A model generated the notes under the pieces. That model did not search any database. It was not told the origin of the DNA and saw nothing but the letters and a program-made list of their open reading frames with translations. DNA of 13,981 nucleotides from Deltaproteobacteria bacterium. Lineage in GTDB: Bacteria > Desulfobacterota > GWC2-55-46. The stretch spans positions 1 to 13,981 of the forward strand of contig JACREV010000121.1 of NCBI GenBank assembly GCA_016218095.1, given 5' to 3'. Positions 7,888 through 13,759 of the stretch are shown piece by piece; positions within the stretch are counted from its first letter, which is position 1; every line of letters starts with the position of its first letter. The position numbers and the translations under genes were made by a program.

Positions 7888-7920
7888 GCTGGATTCCCGC
7901 TTAAAGCACGCGGGAATGAC
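7888..7920 (-). repeat. GTCATTCCCG-type repeat, minus orientation
   Basis: ATTCCCGC (7893-7900) pairs with GCGGGAAT (7910-7917). The flanks GCTGG and GAC complete the widely dispersed GTCATTCCCG...CGGGAATCCAGC element. It faces a second copy 19 bp away. Confidence 0.75.
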
Positions 7921-7939
7921 AATTCAAATATCTTAGCCT

Positions 7940-7971
7940 GTCATTCCCGAGGTTTAAATCTGGAATCCAGC
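7940..7971 (+). repeat. GTCATTCCCG-type repeat, plus orientation
   Basis: GTCATTCCCG (7940-7949) and GGAATCCAGC (7962-7971) match both ends of the 7888-7920 element in the opposite orientation, with a degenerate middle. The two copies form an inverted pair. Confidence 0.7.
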
Positions 7972-8013
7972 AGTGAAAAGGAGAAAAAATACATATCTGA
8001 TAATCTCCCCCGA

Positions 8014-8034
8014 CCCCTCTTTAAAAAAGAGGGG
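8014..8034. repeat. CCCCTCTTT hairpin repeat, second copy
   Basis: CCCCTCTTT, AAA, AAAGAGGGG: a perfect 9-bp stem with the same arms as 6671-6691. It is followed by TGAACTT. Confidence 0.75.
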
Positions 8035-8050
8035 TGAACTTCACTACACC

Positions 8051-8074
8051 TTGCCATCCTTGAAGGGATGGCAA
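8051..8074. repeat. Hairpin TTGCCATCC / GGATGGCAA
   Basis: A perfect 9-bp inverted repeat with loop TTGAAG, lying between two other palindromes. No T-tract follows, so it is probably another dispersed unit rather than a terminator. Confidence 0.6.
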
Positions 8075-8089
8075 ACAGACTCAGCATCT

Positions 8090-8120
8090 TCCCCCTTTTC
8101 TAAAGGGGGATTGAGGGGGA
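8090..8120. repeat. TCCCCCTTT hairpin followed by TTGAGGGGGATT
   Basis: TCCCCCTTT, loop TCT, AAAGGGGGA, then TTGAGGGGGA. This is the same family as the inverted copy at 6719-6750 and is the last palindrome before the AT-rich segment. Confidence 0.75.
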
Positions 8121-8200
8121 TTATAAAAGTTTTACTTTGCGGGTTCAGGTTACTGAACCTTTTGATTCATATAGGGGTTGCTTAAATAAGGATTAGAGAT

Positions 8201-8209
8201 TGATATAAT
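8201..8209 (+). promoter_or_regulatory. Possible orphan extended -10 element
   Basis: TGATATAAT contains a perfect TATAAT with the extended TG. The -35 position (CTTAAA at 8181-8186) is poor. If active it would drive a plus-strand transcript antisense to the 3' end of the neighbouring minus-strand gene. In AT-rich DNA this may be chance. Confidence 0.25.
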
Positions 8210-8287
8210 TTGATTCGTGGATGCTTTACAGAGGCCTTACAACGAACCCTATTTGATTAGATCACATTCGATTTGTGAGGCAATTTG

Positions 8288-9175
8288 TTAGCTTTTAGGA
8301 TCAAAAAGTGAGCCGGTCTGTTTAATACCTATCTTATGTTCCAGAACCTTTAAGATAGCTCTTTCGATTTTGAGAGGTGTATTGAAGGAGCTACTTTGAA
8401 TAAACTTCATGAGCACAATTAAAATATCCCCTTTTCCGAATCGTATCTCACCAGCATTGACTTTAGTTAAAAAATCCTGGTCAAGAACGTCTGCATGAAA
8501 ACTCGAGGAACCATCAAAAAAACGCCATTTATTACCTTCTTTAAAAGTGGGGGATTCGATAGTTAATCCCATTCGATATTCTTGTTCAATAATAGGTTTT
8601 TCTGTTTCAATTGGAATGAAAGCTTGGGCTTGCCTCTTATCTATACTAAAAACCTCCTCATCGAAGGTTTTTGATCTTACTTTTACAAAATCAATCCCGG
8701 ACTCTAAAGGTTTCTTTATAAACTCCTCGACAGCTTTTCCAGCGTTGATATTCGTGATTATATTAAATACATTTCCATTAATATTGGTTATCTCACCTTT
8801 TTGATTTTCTACTTTAAAACCATTATTCGCAGGCTCAATAGCTTTGGGGGGTTTGCCCATCAAATGAATCCAGACTTTTACAGAATCTTTTATAAGAGTT
8901 ATAAAATCTTTTGGAGAAGAGACGGGACCGGTAAGCAATGTGGCCACCACTCCACCAATACTTAAGAGAAAATCTATATCAAAAGAGTTCCCTCTAAAGC
9001 CTTGTATCTCAGTTTGCAATTCAGCTTTATCTCCATAGGCTGTTTTTGAAATAACACTAATAAAATCGCTGAACGCCAAAATGTTCCTGGCGACCTCGTA
9101 CGCATTCATTGTTCCATGTTCAACACGAGAGCCGCGGTATTCTAATGTTAAATTATCTGTAAGCAAATCATTCAA
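8288..9175 (-). CDS. AT-rich conserved-type protein of unknown function
   Basis: 295 residues; I do not recognise an enzymatic motif. The N-terminus (NLTLEYRGSRVEHGTMNAYEVARNIL) and GNSFDIDFLL (62-71) recall uncharacterised bacterial proteins with a similar layout. A short hydrophobic stretch at 68-82 is too weak to call a membrane segment. Next come a possible amphipathic helix (90-107) and a beta-rich ITNINGNVFNIITNIN segment (129-144), and the rest is mixed alpha/beta. There is no signal peptide. The start is TTG, supported by a strong GGAGGTGAG ribosome-binding site ending 6-9 nt upstream. GC is about 35% at 8521-8580 against 57-67% in sampled neighbours, which points to recent transfer. 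It lies alone between repeats and the ubi operon and has its own promoter. The coding call is strong; function is open. Confidence 0.85.
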   Translation of the reverse strand: MNDLLTDNLTLEYRGSRVEHGTMNAYEVARNILAFSDFISVISKTAYGDKAELQTEIQGFRGNSFDIDFLLSIGGVVATLLTGPVSSPKDFITLIKDSVKVWIHLMGKPPKAIEPANNGFKVENQKGEITNINGNVFNIITNINAGKAVEEFIKKPLESGIDFVKVRSKTFDEEVFSIDKRQAQAFIPIETEKPIIEQEYRMGLTIESPTFKEGNKWRFFDGSSSFHADVLDQDFLTKVNAGEIRFGKGDILIVLMKFIQSSSFNTPLKIERAILKVLEHKIGIKQTGSLFDPKS

Positions 9176-9196
9176 AGAGCCTCACCTCCGTTTGTT

Positions 9197-9226
9197 ATTA
9201 TCAGGCCTACCGTCTTTTTTTGTAAA
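9197..9226 (-). promoter_or_regulatory. Promoter of the AT-rich unknown gene
   Basis: On the minus strand TTTACA (9226-9221), an 18-bp spacer and GATAAT (9202-9197) each match consensus at 5 of 6. The start would be near 9190, giving a very short leader of about 15 nt that contains just the ribosome-binding site. Confidence 0.55.
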
Positions 9227-9288
9227 GGTAAACTTATATTCGCAGTACCTTCAATCGTAACCCGCTTGTGCAGTTCACACCACCAACA

Positions 9289-9978
9289 TCAACCCCTCTT
9301 CCTCGCGTACCCGAGATAATTTACCGTCGTGTCGTTAGAGACCTTGAACTCCAACTTCAGAGGGTCGTAGGTCATGCCCTTCAACTCCTCTATCTCGACC
9401 CCATTCTCCTCGAGTATCTGCTTCAGTATCGAGGGCCGGACGAACCTGTTGTAGTCGTGAGTGCCCTTCGGCACCATGTTGAGCAGGTCTTCGGCGACGA
9501 ATATGGCGAAGAGGCGCGCCTTCATCGTCTTATTGATGGTGCCGAAGAAGAAGAGTCCGCCTGGCTTTAACATCGAGAGCGAATCACGGAGAAACCCCTT
9601 TAGGTCGTCTACATGCTCAAGTACCTCGGCGCAGACGATGATGTCAAAGGGGGCTGGCGCGTCTTTTACCAATCTCTCTGGTGAAGATACCTTATAATCG
9701 ATAGAAAGCCCCGATTCAACGGCATGCCTCTTTGCCGCCTCTATCGCAACAGGTGATAAGTCGATGCCCGTGACCCGCGCGCCGGCACCGGCGAACTTCT
9801 CCGAGAGAAGGCCGCCGCCGCAACCGATGTCGAGGACGGTCTTATTCGAGAGGTCGCCAGAGCGCGAAGAGAAGTAATCGAAGCGGAGCGGGTTTATCCT
9901 GTGGAGGGAAAAGAGCTTACCCGTAGGGTTCCACCACTCCTGCCCGAATTTTTCAAACTTTTCAGATTCGATAGTCAT
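9289..9978 (-). CDS. ubiG: UbiG: quinone-ring O-methyltransferase
   Basis: A 229-residue SAM-dependent methyltransferase for O-methylation of polyprenyl catechol intermediates in ubiquinone synthesis. SAM motif I is VLDIGCGGG (48-56), followed by GIDLS (71-75), VCAEVLEHV (115-123) and LKPGGLFFFGTINKT (137-151). The later stretch MVPKGTHDYNRFVRP (168-182) closely follows the UbiG-specific PKGTHDYKKFIRP signature and separates it from generic methyltransferases. The start is ATG 9978, whose A is the last base of the ubiD stop (TAATG), indicating translational coupling. An upstream TTG at 10002 would lie inside ubiD and is not needed. It is the last gene of the operon. No clear terminator follows it, so some read-through into the AT-rich gene is possible. 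Confidence 0.93.
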   Translation of the reverse strand: MTIESEKFEKFGQEWWNPTGKLFSLHRINPLRFDYFSSRSGDLSNKTVLDIGCGGGLLSEKFAGAGARVTGIDLSPVAIEAAKRHAVESGLSIDYKVSSPERLVKDAPAPFDIIVCAEVLEHVDDLKGFLRDSLSMLKPGGLFFFGTINKTMKARLFAIFVAEDLLNMVPKGTHDYNRFVRPSILKQILEENGVEIEELKGMTYDPLKLEFKVSNDTTVNYLGYARKRG

Positions 9979-11432
9979 TATTCTATCCCGTAGTCCTTCC
10001 ACTTCCTGTCAACGAGCTCGACGATAAGCCTATCCATCTCCATCTTCTCGCCCCACTTGCGCGTGACCTCTGGCGGGTATTTGTTCGTGGCGTCTATGCC
10101 CATCTTCGAGCCGAGGTTCTCAAGTGGCGAGGAGAAGTCCAGGTAGTCTATCGGCGTGTTCTCTATTATTATCGTGTCCCGCTTCGGGTCAACGCGCGTC
10201 GAGATCGCCCATATAACGTCTGCCCAGTTGTGGACGTCGATGTCGTCGTCGACGACGATGATGTACTTCACATACATGAACTGCTTCAATACGCCCCAGA
10301 TGCCCATCATGAGCCTCCGGGCGTGGCCGGGGTATTCTTTTTTTATCGAGACGACGGCTATCCTGTACGAGACCGCCTCCATCGGGAGGCAGAAGTCCAC
10401 GACCTCGGGGAACTGGAGCTTAAGAGACGGAAGGTAGATGTTATTGAGGACTGTCCCGATTACGGCGTCCTCCTTCGGGGGCCTGCCGGTGATCGTCGTT
10501 AGATAGTGCGCGTCTTTCCTCCGCGTTATGGCCTTCAAATGAAAGACCGGGAAAGGCTCTGCCGCGTTGTAGTAGCCGGTGTGGTCTCCGAAAGGCCCTT
10601 CAGGCTCTTTGTCATTGTGGCGTATCTCTCCTTCAAGTATTATCTCGGCGGAGGCCGGGACCTTCAAGGGGACTGTCTTGCACTCGACGAGCTCTATCGC
10701 CTTCTTCCTTAATATCCCGGCAAAGTGGAACTCTCCGACGTCCTCGGGCACCGGTGTCACGCCCGCGATGATGGTAGCGGGCTCTGCCCCGATGGCCACA
10801 GCCACGGGCATGGGTCTTCCGGTCTTTTCCCACTCCCTCTGGTGCTTGGCCCCGCCCCTGTGCGCGAGCCAGCGCATGATGGCGCGCTTTCTATCCAGAT
10901 ACTGCATCCTGTAGACGCCGACATTATACGGGCCGCCATCCGGCGACTGCGTTATGACGAGCGGCCATGTGATAAGAGGCCCCGCGTCCTTTGGCCAGCA
11001 CTTTATGATGGGGATGGAAGACAAGTCCGCGTCGTCGGTCTCCACGACCTCCTGGCACTCGCCCGACCGGACCGTCTTTGGCCCGAGCGTCAGCACCTTT
11101 CCGAAGAAGGGTATCTTCTTTACCGCGTCCCATAAGCCTTCGGGCGGCTCTGGCCTCTGGAGTAGAGCGATAAACTCGCCTATCTCTCGTAGCTCCGCCT
11201 CCTCGACCCCTAGGCCCAAAGCGACGCGCTCTCTGGTGCCGAAGAGGTTCCCAACGACCGGCAGTCTGTGCCCCTTTACCTTCTCGAAGATAACCGCAGG
11301 GCCGCCCGTCCGCACAAGCCTGTCCTGGACCTCGGCTATCTCGAGGTTGGGGTCGACCTCTGTCTTTATCCTTTTAAGGAGCCCTTTTTTTTCGAGCGTG
11401 GAGAGAAAATCCCTTAAGTCGTTGTACGCCAT
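9978..11432 (-). CDS. ubiD: UbiD: prenylated-FMN-dependent 4-hydroxy-3-polyprenylbenzoate decarboxylase
   Basis: 484 residues, full length for the family. It removes the carboxyl group of the prenylated 4-hydroxybenzoate ring using prenyl-FMN, which a UbiX enzyme must supply; no ubiX is in this window. Visible signatures are YNVGVYRMQ (169-177, R175 in the cofactor/catalytic region), EGPFGDHTGYY (278-288, with the acidic E278 and D283), TTITGRPPKED (312-322) and VVDDDIDVHN (393-402). The start ATG 11432 has GAGG 5 nt upstream, and this site overlaps the end of ubiA (stop 7 nt before). The UbiD family also includes MqnL and other aryl decarboxylases. UbiC and UbiA immediately upstream favour the ubiquinone role. 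Confidence 0.93.
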   Translation of the reverse strand: MAYNDLRDFLSTLEKKGLLKRIKTEVDPNLEIAEVQDRLVRTGGPAVIFEKVKGHRLPVVGNLFGTRERVALGLGVEEAELREIGEFIALLQRPEPPEGLWDAVKKIPFFGKVLTLGPKTVRSGECQEVVETDDADLSSIPIIKCWPKDAGPLITWPLVITQSPDGGPYNVGVYRMQYLDRKRAIMRWLAHRGGAKHQREWEKTGRPMPVAVAIGAEPATIIAGVTPVPEDVGEFHFAGILRKKAIELVECKTVPLKVPASAEIILEGEIRHNDKEPEGPFGDHTGYYNAAEPFPVFHLKAITRRKDAHYLTTITGRPPKEDAVIGTVLNNIYLPSLKLQFPEVVDFCLPMEAVSYRIAVVSIKKEYPGHARRLMMGIWGVLKQFMYVKYIIVVDDDIDVHNWADVIWAISTRVDPKRDTIIIENTPIDYLDFSSPLENLGSKMGIDATNKYPPEVTRKWGEKMEMDRLIVELVDRKWKDYGIE

Positions 11433-11439
11433 CAGAACC

Positions 11440-12315
11440 TCAGATATAAAAGTCGAGCAATATGAAGACGAGGACGAGCCCTCCCAAAAGCGCGTTCGCG
11501 GTGAACGACCTGAACGCCATCTCTCTCGTCGGCGTCATCTTCACCGAGTTGACCGATCGGATGAACGCTATAAGAGAGACGAAGACCCCTGCGAAGAAAA
11601 GAGCCCCCATGCCTTTAAGGTAACCCGCGACCGAGAGCGCCGCGGCCATGCAGATGTAGAGGATATAAAGCGCCTTGTAGACGGAATCGCCGAAGAGGAG
11701 CGCCGTCGATTTCACGCCTATCTTTATGTCGTCGTCCTTGTCCATGAGCGCATAGATGGTGTCGTACGCTATCGACCAGAATATGTTGGCGACAAATATA
11801 AGGAGCGGGATGACCCCGAGCGCGTTATTTATCGCGGCCCATGCCATGACCGCGCCCCAACCGAAGGCCATGCCGAGGACCGCCTGCGGCCAGTGGCTGA
11901 CGCGCTTCACAAACGGATAGACAGAGGCGAGCGCGATCCCGATAAATGATAGGACTATGGTAAATGGGTTCAGGAAAAGCACGAGGACGAACGCGAGGAG
12001 AGAGAGCGCCGCGAATACGAATAGAGCCTCCCTGACTTTGAGCCTCCCGCTCGCAATAGGGCGCGACCTGGTGCGCTCCACGAATGGATCAAAGTTCCTG
12101 TCCGCGATGTCGTTTATGACGCACCCCGCGGACCTCATGAGGAAGGTGCCGATGACGAATATTACGAGGACCTTCAAGGGCGGCCTTCCGCTTGAAGCGA
12201 GGAAGAGCGACCAGAGTGTGGGCCAGAGGACGAGGAGCGTGCCCTGCTGTTTCGGGAGCCTTATAAGGTCCGAGACGGCGGTGAGCTTGTCCGATGAGAT
12301 GGTCCCGGTCCGCAT
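11440..12315 (-). CDS. ubiA: UbiA: 4-hydroxybenzoate polyprenyltransferase
   Basis: A 291-residue integral membrane prenyltransferase with about eight or nine hydrophobic helices. It attaches a polyprenyl chain to 4-hydroxybenzoate at the cytoplasmic membrane. Both aspartate motifs are intact: NDIADRNFD (68-76) and YALMDKDDDIKIGVKSTA (188-205), which bind the diphosphate through magnesium. SRPIASG (84-90) is also typical. Two adjacent ATGs (12318 and 12315) overlap the ubiC stop as ATGATG. The second is chosen because AAGGAG ends 5 nt before it, but only 2 nt before the first. A further upstream start would run into ubiC coding sequence. MqnP is a possible alternative, but the neighbouring ubiC argues for UbiA. 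Confidence 0.94.
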   Translation of the reverse strand: MRTGTISSDKLTAVSDLIRLPKQQGTLLVLWPTLWSLFLASSGRPPLKVLVIFVIGTFLMRSAGCVINDIADRNFDPFVERTRSRPIASGRLKVREALFVFAALSLLAFVLVLFLNPFTIVLSFIGIALASVYPFVKRVSHWPQAVLGMAFGWGAVMAWAAINNALGVIPLLIFVANIFWSIAYDTIYALMDKDDDIKIGVKSTALLFGDSVYKALYILYICMAAALSVAGYLKGMGALFFAGVFVSLIAFIRSVNSVKMTPTREMAFRSFTANALLGGLVLVFILLDFYI

Positions 12316-12914
12316 CATCTCTCCTTCAAAAACCTGTTCGAGATTATCTCCGGGCTGAATATCTCCGTAACGCCCGCCTTTATCACCCACTTCGTGGGCG
12401 ACGAGTTGTTATACAGGATGTAACGCCTGGCTATGAGCGGGGTCTTAGCGTCAATCCCCAAGTCCGTCGCCGCGCTCTCGCACGAGACGACCCCGACCTC
12501 GAGCTTTTTCTTGGCGAAAAAGACCTTCCTCGTGGTAAGGACCCGGCCGAGCGGCTCGGAGCTGTTCGCGAGTATGTCGTTAAGGATGGAATCCTCTATC
12601 CTGTCGAGCGGTATGACTGAGTGGGCGTAGACGAGCCTTTTATCCTCTACCGTCAGCCAGACCTCCCTTTCGAGCGCGTCCTTGCCTTTTTTTTCCTCAA
12701 GATAGAGGGCGGCCTCGTCCCCGAGCCTGGTTATGCCCTGGAACTTCACCTCTACCTCGACCATCGACCTCCAGAGGAGCTCAAGGTCGAGCGTCATCGA
12801 ACCGTCGGAGAGGAGGAGAAGCTTCTGGTGGGGCAGGAGCCCGGTGAGCTCAGGCCTGTCTTTCTCTTCCTCGGCGTTGAACCAGTCCTTGAGGATGGCG
12901 TAGTTGAAGGGCAT
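12315..12914 (-). CDS. ubiC: Chorismate pyruvate-lyase (UbiC-type)
   Basis: 199 residues from ATG 12914, or 205 from GTG 12932. It splits chorismate into 4-hydroxybenzoate and pyruvate, the entry step for the operon. Although divergent, it keeps the order of landmarks of the E. coli enzyme: LSDGSMT, R83-EVWL aligned with REILL (product-binding Arg), SVIP, PLGR (121-124), ARR and TEIF (E184, matching the product-binding Glu in TELF). It is somewhat longer than E. coli UbiC and may belong to the related family found in cyanobacteria. Neither start has a ribosome-binding site. A possible promoter would place the transcript start at about ATG 12914, implying a leaderless message. The next genes are ubiA, ubiD and ubiG, all overlapping or nearly so. 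Confidence 0.88.
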   Translation of the reverse strand: MPFNYAILKDWFNAEEEKDRPELTGLLPHQKLLLLSDGSMTLDLELLWRSMVEVEVKFQGITRLGDEAALYLEEKKGKDALEREVWLTVEDKRLVYAHSVIPLDRIEDSILNDILANSSEPLGRVLTTRKVFFAKKKLEVGVVSCESAATDLGIDAKTPLIARRYILYNNSSPTKWVIKAGVTEIFSPEIISNRFLKER

Positions 12915-12922
12915 AAGGTGTG

Positions 12923-12951
12923 AAATTACCACATGGAGGGTCTTTGGTCAA
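12923..12951 (-). promoter_or_regulatory. Possible promoter of the ubiCADG operon
   Basis: On the minus strand TTGACC (12951-12946; 5 of 6), a 17-bp spacer and TAATTT (12928-12923; 3 of 6). The start would fall at about 12916, within about 2 nt of the ubiC ATG. The -35 is good, the -10 weak. Confidence 0.35.
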
Positions 12952-13028
12952 CAACCCCGAAAAACGGGATTCGTGTTTTCAAATAAGACCAAGCCAAGCG
13001 CTCTTTTGTAAAGTCCATTTGTGCGCTT

Positions 13029-13059
13029 GCCGCGTTGCTCTGCTCCTCGCAATGACAGA
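13029..13059 (-). repeat. GTCATTGCGAGGAGC-type dispersed repeat, partial
   Basis: The minus strand reads TCTGTCATTGCGAGGAGCAG followed by AGCAACGCGG. This is the left part of a palindromic element widespread in many bacterial genomes and distinct from the GTCATTCCCG family at 7888-7971. Confidence 0.6.
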
Positions 13060-13062
13060 CAC

Positions 13063-13101
13063 CCCCCTCACCCTCCGCCCTCTCCCACAAGTGGAGAGGG
13101 G
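13063..13101 (-). repeat. CCCTCTCC...GGAGAGGG repeat, reverse copy
   Basis: CCCTCTCC (13078-13085) pairs with GGAGAGGG (13093-13100), preceded by CCCTCACCCTCCG. It is the reverse orientation of the unit at 7761-7799. Confidence 0.7.
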
Positions 13102-13134
13102 ACTTAAAAGAAGGGGGCTTGCCAGAGGGAACAA

Positions 13135-13170
13135 AAAAAGGCCGCCGGATTTTAATCCGGCGGCCTTTTT
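13135..13170. terminator. Bidirectional intrinsic terminator
   Basis: AAAAAGGCCGCCGGATT, TT, AATCCGGCGGCCTTTTT: a near-perfect 36-bp palindrome with T-runs on both strands (seven T on the minus strand). It lies 43 bp after the stop of the minus-strand regulator gene and so terminates it. Confidence 0.9.
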
Positions 13171-13212
13171 GGTTTTCGAAAGTGAAACGCCCGTTGCTAA
13201 CGGACCGGGCCC

Positions 13213-13710
13213 TTAGTTCTTTGCTGTGGCGGCCTCTTTCTCGGGCTCCGTATACGGGGTCTCGGGCTGTTCGGCGGCCTTTAAAAAGGCGTCCACGCTG
13301 TACTTTATAGCCGCGGCAGTCGACTTGTTCTGTCCGCGGAGGATCTTAAGGAGCTTTCCTACGTAGATTATCTCGTCTGCGGAGAGGGCCGCTACGTCCG
13401 GCATCCTGAAGCCCTCCTTGCCTTCCTTTCCGTAGGCCGAGGTCTCTTCAGCCGCTATCATGTAGGTCTTGAAGTCCCCGCCCTTTGCCGAGGCCTTGTA
13501 CATCTCGCCCTCGCCGGAAATGAGCCAGTCGACCGAGAGGCCGTAGATGTTGGCGAACCTTAAGACGAGATCCGTCGGCATCTCGCCGCGCTTCTTGTAG
13601 TTTGAGAGCGCCTGGGGCGTAACGCCAAGGACCCTTGCGACCGCAGAGTCGTTCTTGAGCTTTCCCGCCCAGCGCATCCTCTCTATGATATCTGAATAGC
13701 TGACGCCCAT
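13213..13710 (-). CDS. CI-type helix-turn-helix transcriptional regulator
   Basis: 165 residues. The N-terminal domain (about 5-70) has the fold typical of phage CI-repressor helix-turn-helix proteins: KLKNDSAVARVLGVTPQALSNYKKRGEMPTDLVLRFANIYGLSVDWLISGEG. The LGVTPQALSNYKKRG part is the recognition helix and WLISGEG closes the domain. Residues 80-105 look like a flexible linker. Residues 105-148 are predicted helical, with ADEIIYVGKLLKIL perhaps used for dimerisation. The C-terminus is acidic/alanine-rich. The serine-peptidase domain of LexA/CI proteins is absent, so RecA-triggered cleavage is not expected. The start ATG 13710 has AAGGAG 7 nt upstream. A bidirectional terminator follows. There are no phage genes nearby, so it may be a resident regulator. 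The target is unknown. Confidence 0.88.
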   Translation of the reverse strand: MGVSYSDIIERMRWAGKLKNDSAVARVLGVTPQALSNYKKRGEMPTDLVLRFANIYGLSVDWLISGEGEMYKASAKGGDFKTYMIAAEETSAYGKEGKEGFRMPDVAALSADEIIYVGKLLKILRGQNKSTAAAIKYSVDAFLKAAEQPETPYTEPEKEAATAKN

Positions 13711-13759
13711 ATTACTTCTCCTTTGGCTGTGAATTAATCTCTAGATGAATAAAAATTTT

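Larger units (their letters stand above)
7604..8287. other. Gene-free intergenic region with dense palindromic repeats, then an AT-rich stretch
   Basis: About 680 bp without a convincing gene; open frames here read through palindromes. 7634-8120 holds at least nine repeat units, listed separately. 8121-8287 is AT-rich, with a small hairpin GGTTCAG-GTTA-CTGAACC plus TTTT (8142-8163), an extended -10-like TGATATAAT (8201-8209) and three TTGATT copies. No RNA gene was recognised. Confidence 0.8.

Noticed and set aside
7686..7922. Small minus-strand open frame with Pro/Gly-rich product
   Set aside because: The translated sequence (for example TPALSHKERG) is simply read-through of dispersed hairpin repeats.
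7634..8120. CRISPR array
   Set aside because: The repeats are different palindromes in both orientations with irregular spacing, not identical direct repeats with uniform spacers.
8142..8163. GGTTCAG hairpin with TTTT as a terminator
   Set aside because: The stem is only 7 bp, no plus-strand gene precedes it, and on the minus strand, where the nearby gene ends, there is no T-tract after it.
7973..8185. Small plus-strand open frame
   Set aside because: It runs through three palindromic repeats and has low-complexity Ser/Pro/Lys content, with no ribosome-binding site.
8121..9290. Integrated element with att sites around the AT-rich gene
   Set aside because: I found no matching direct repeats on the two sides, no integrase and no tRNA gene.
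10954..11949. Long plus-strand open frame opposite ubiD/ubiA
   Set aside because: It spans two real minus-strand genes and gives a low-complexity Arg/Glu-rich product without family features.
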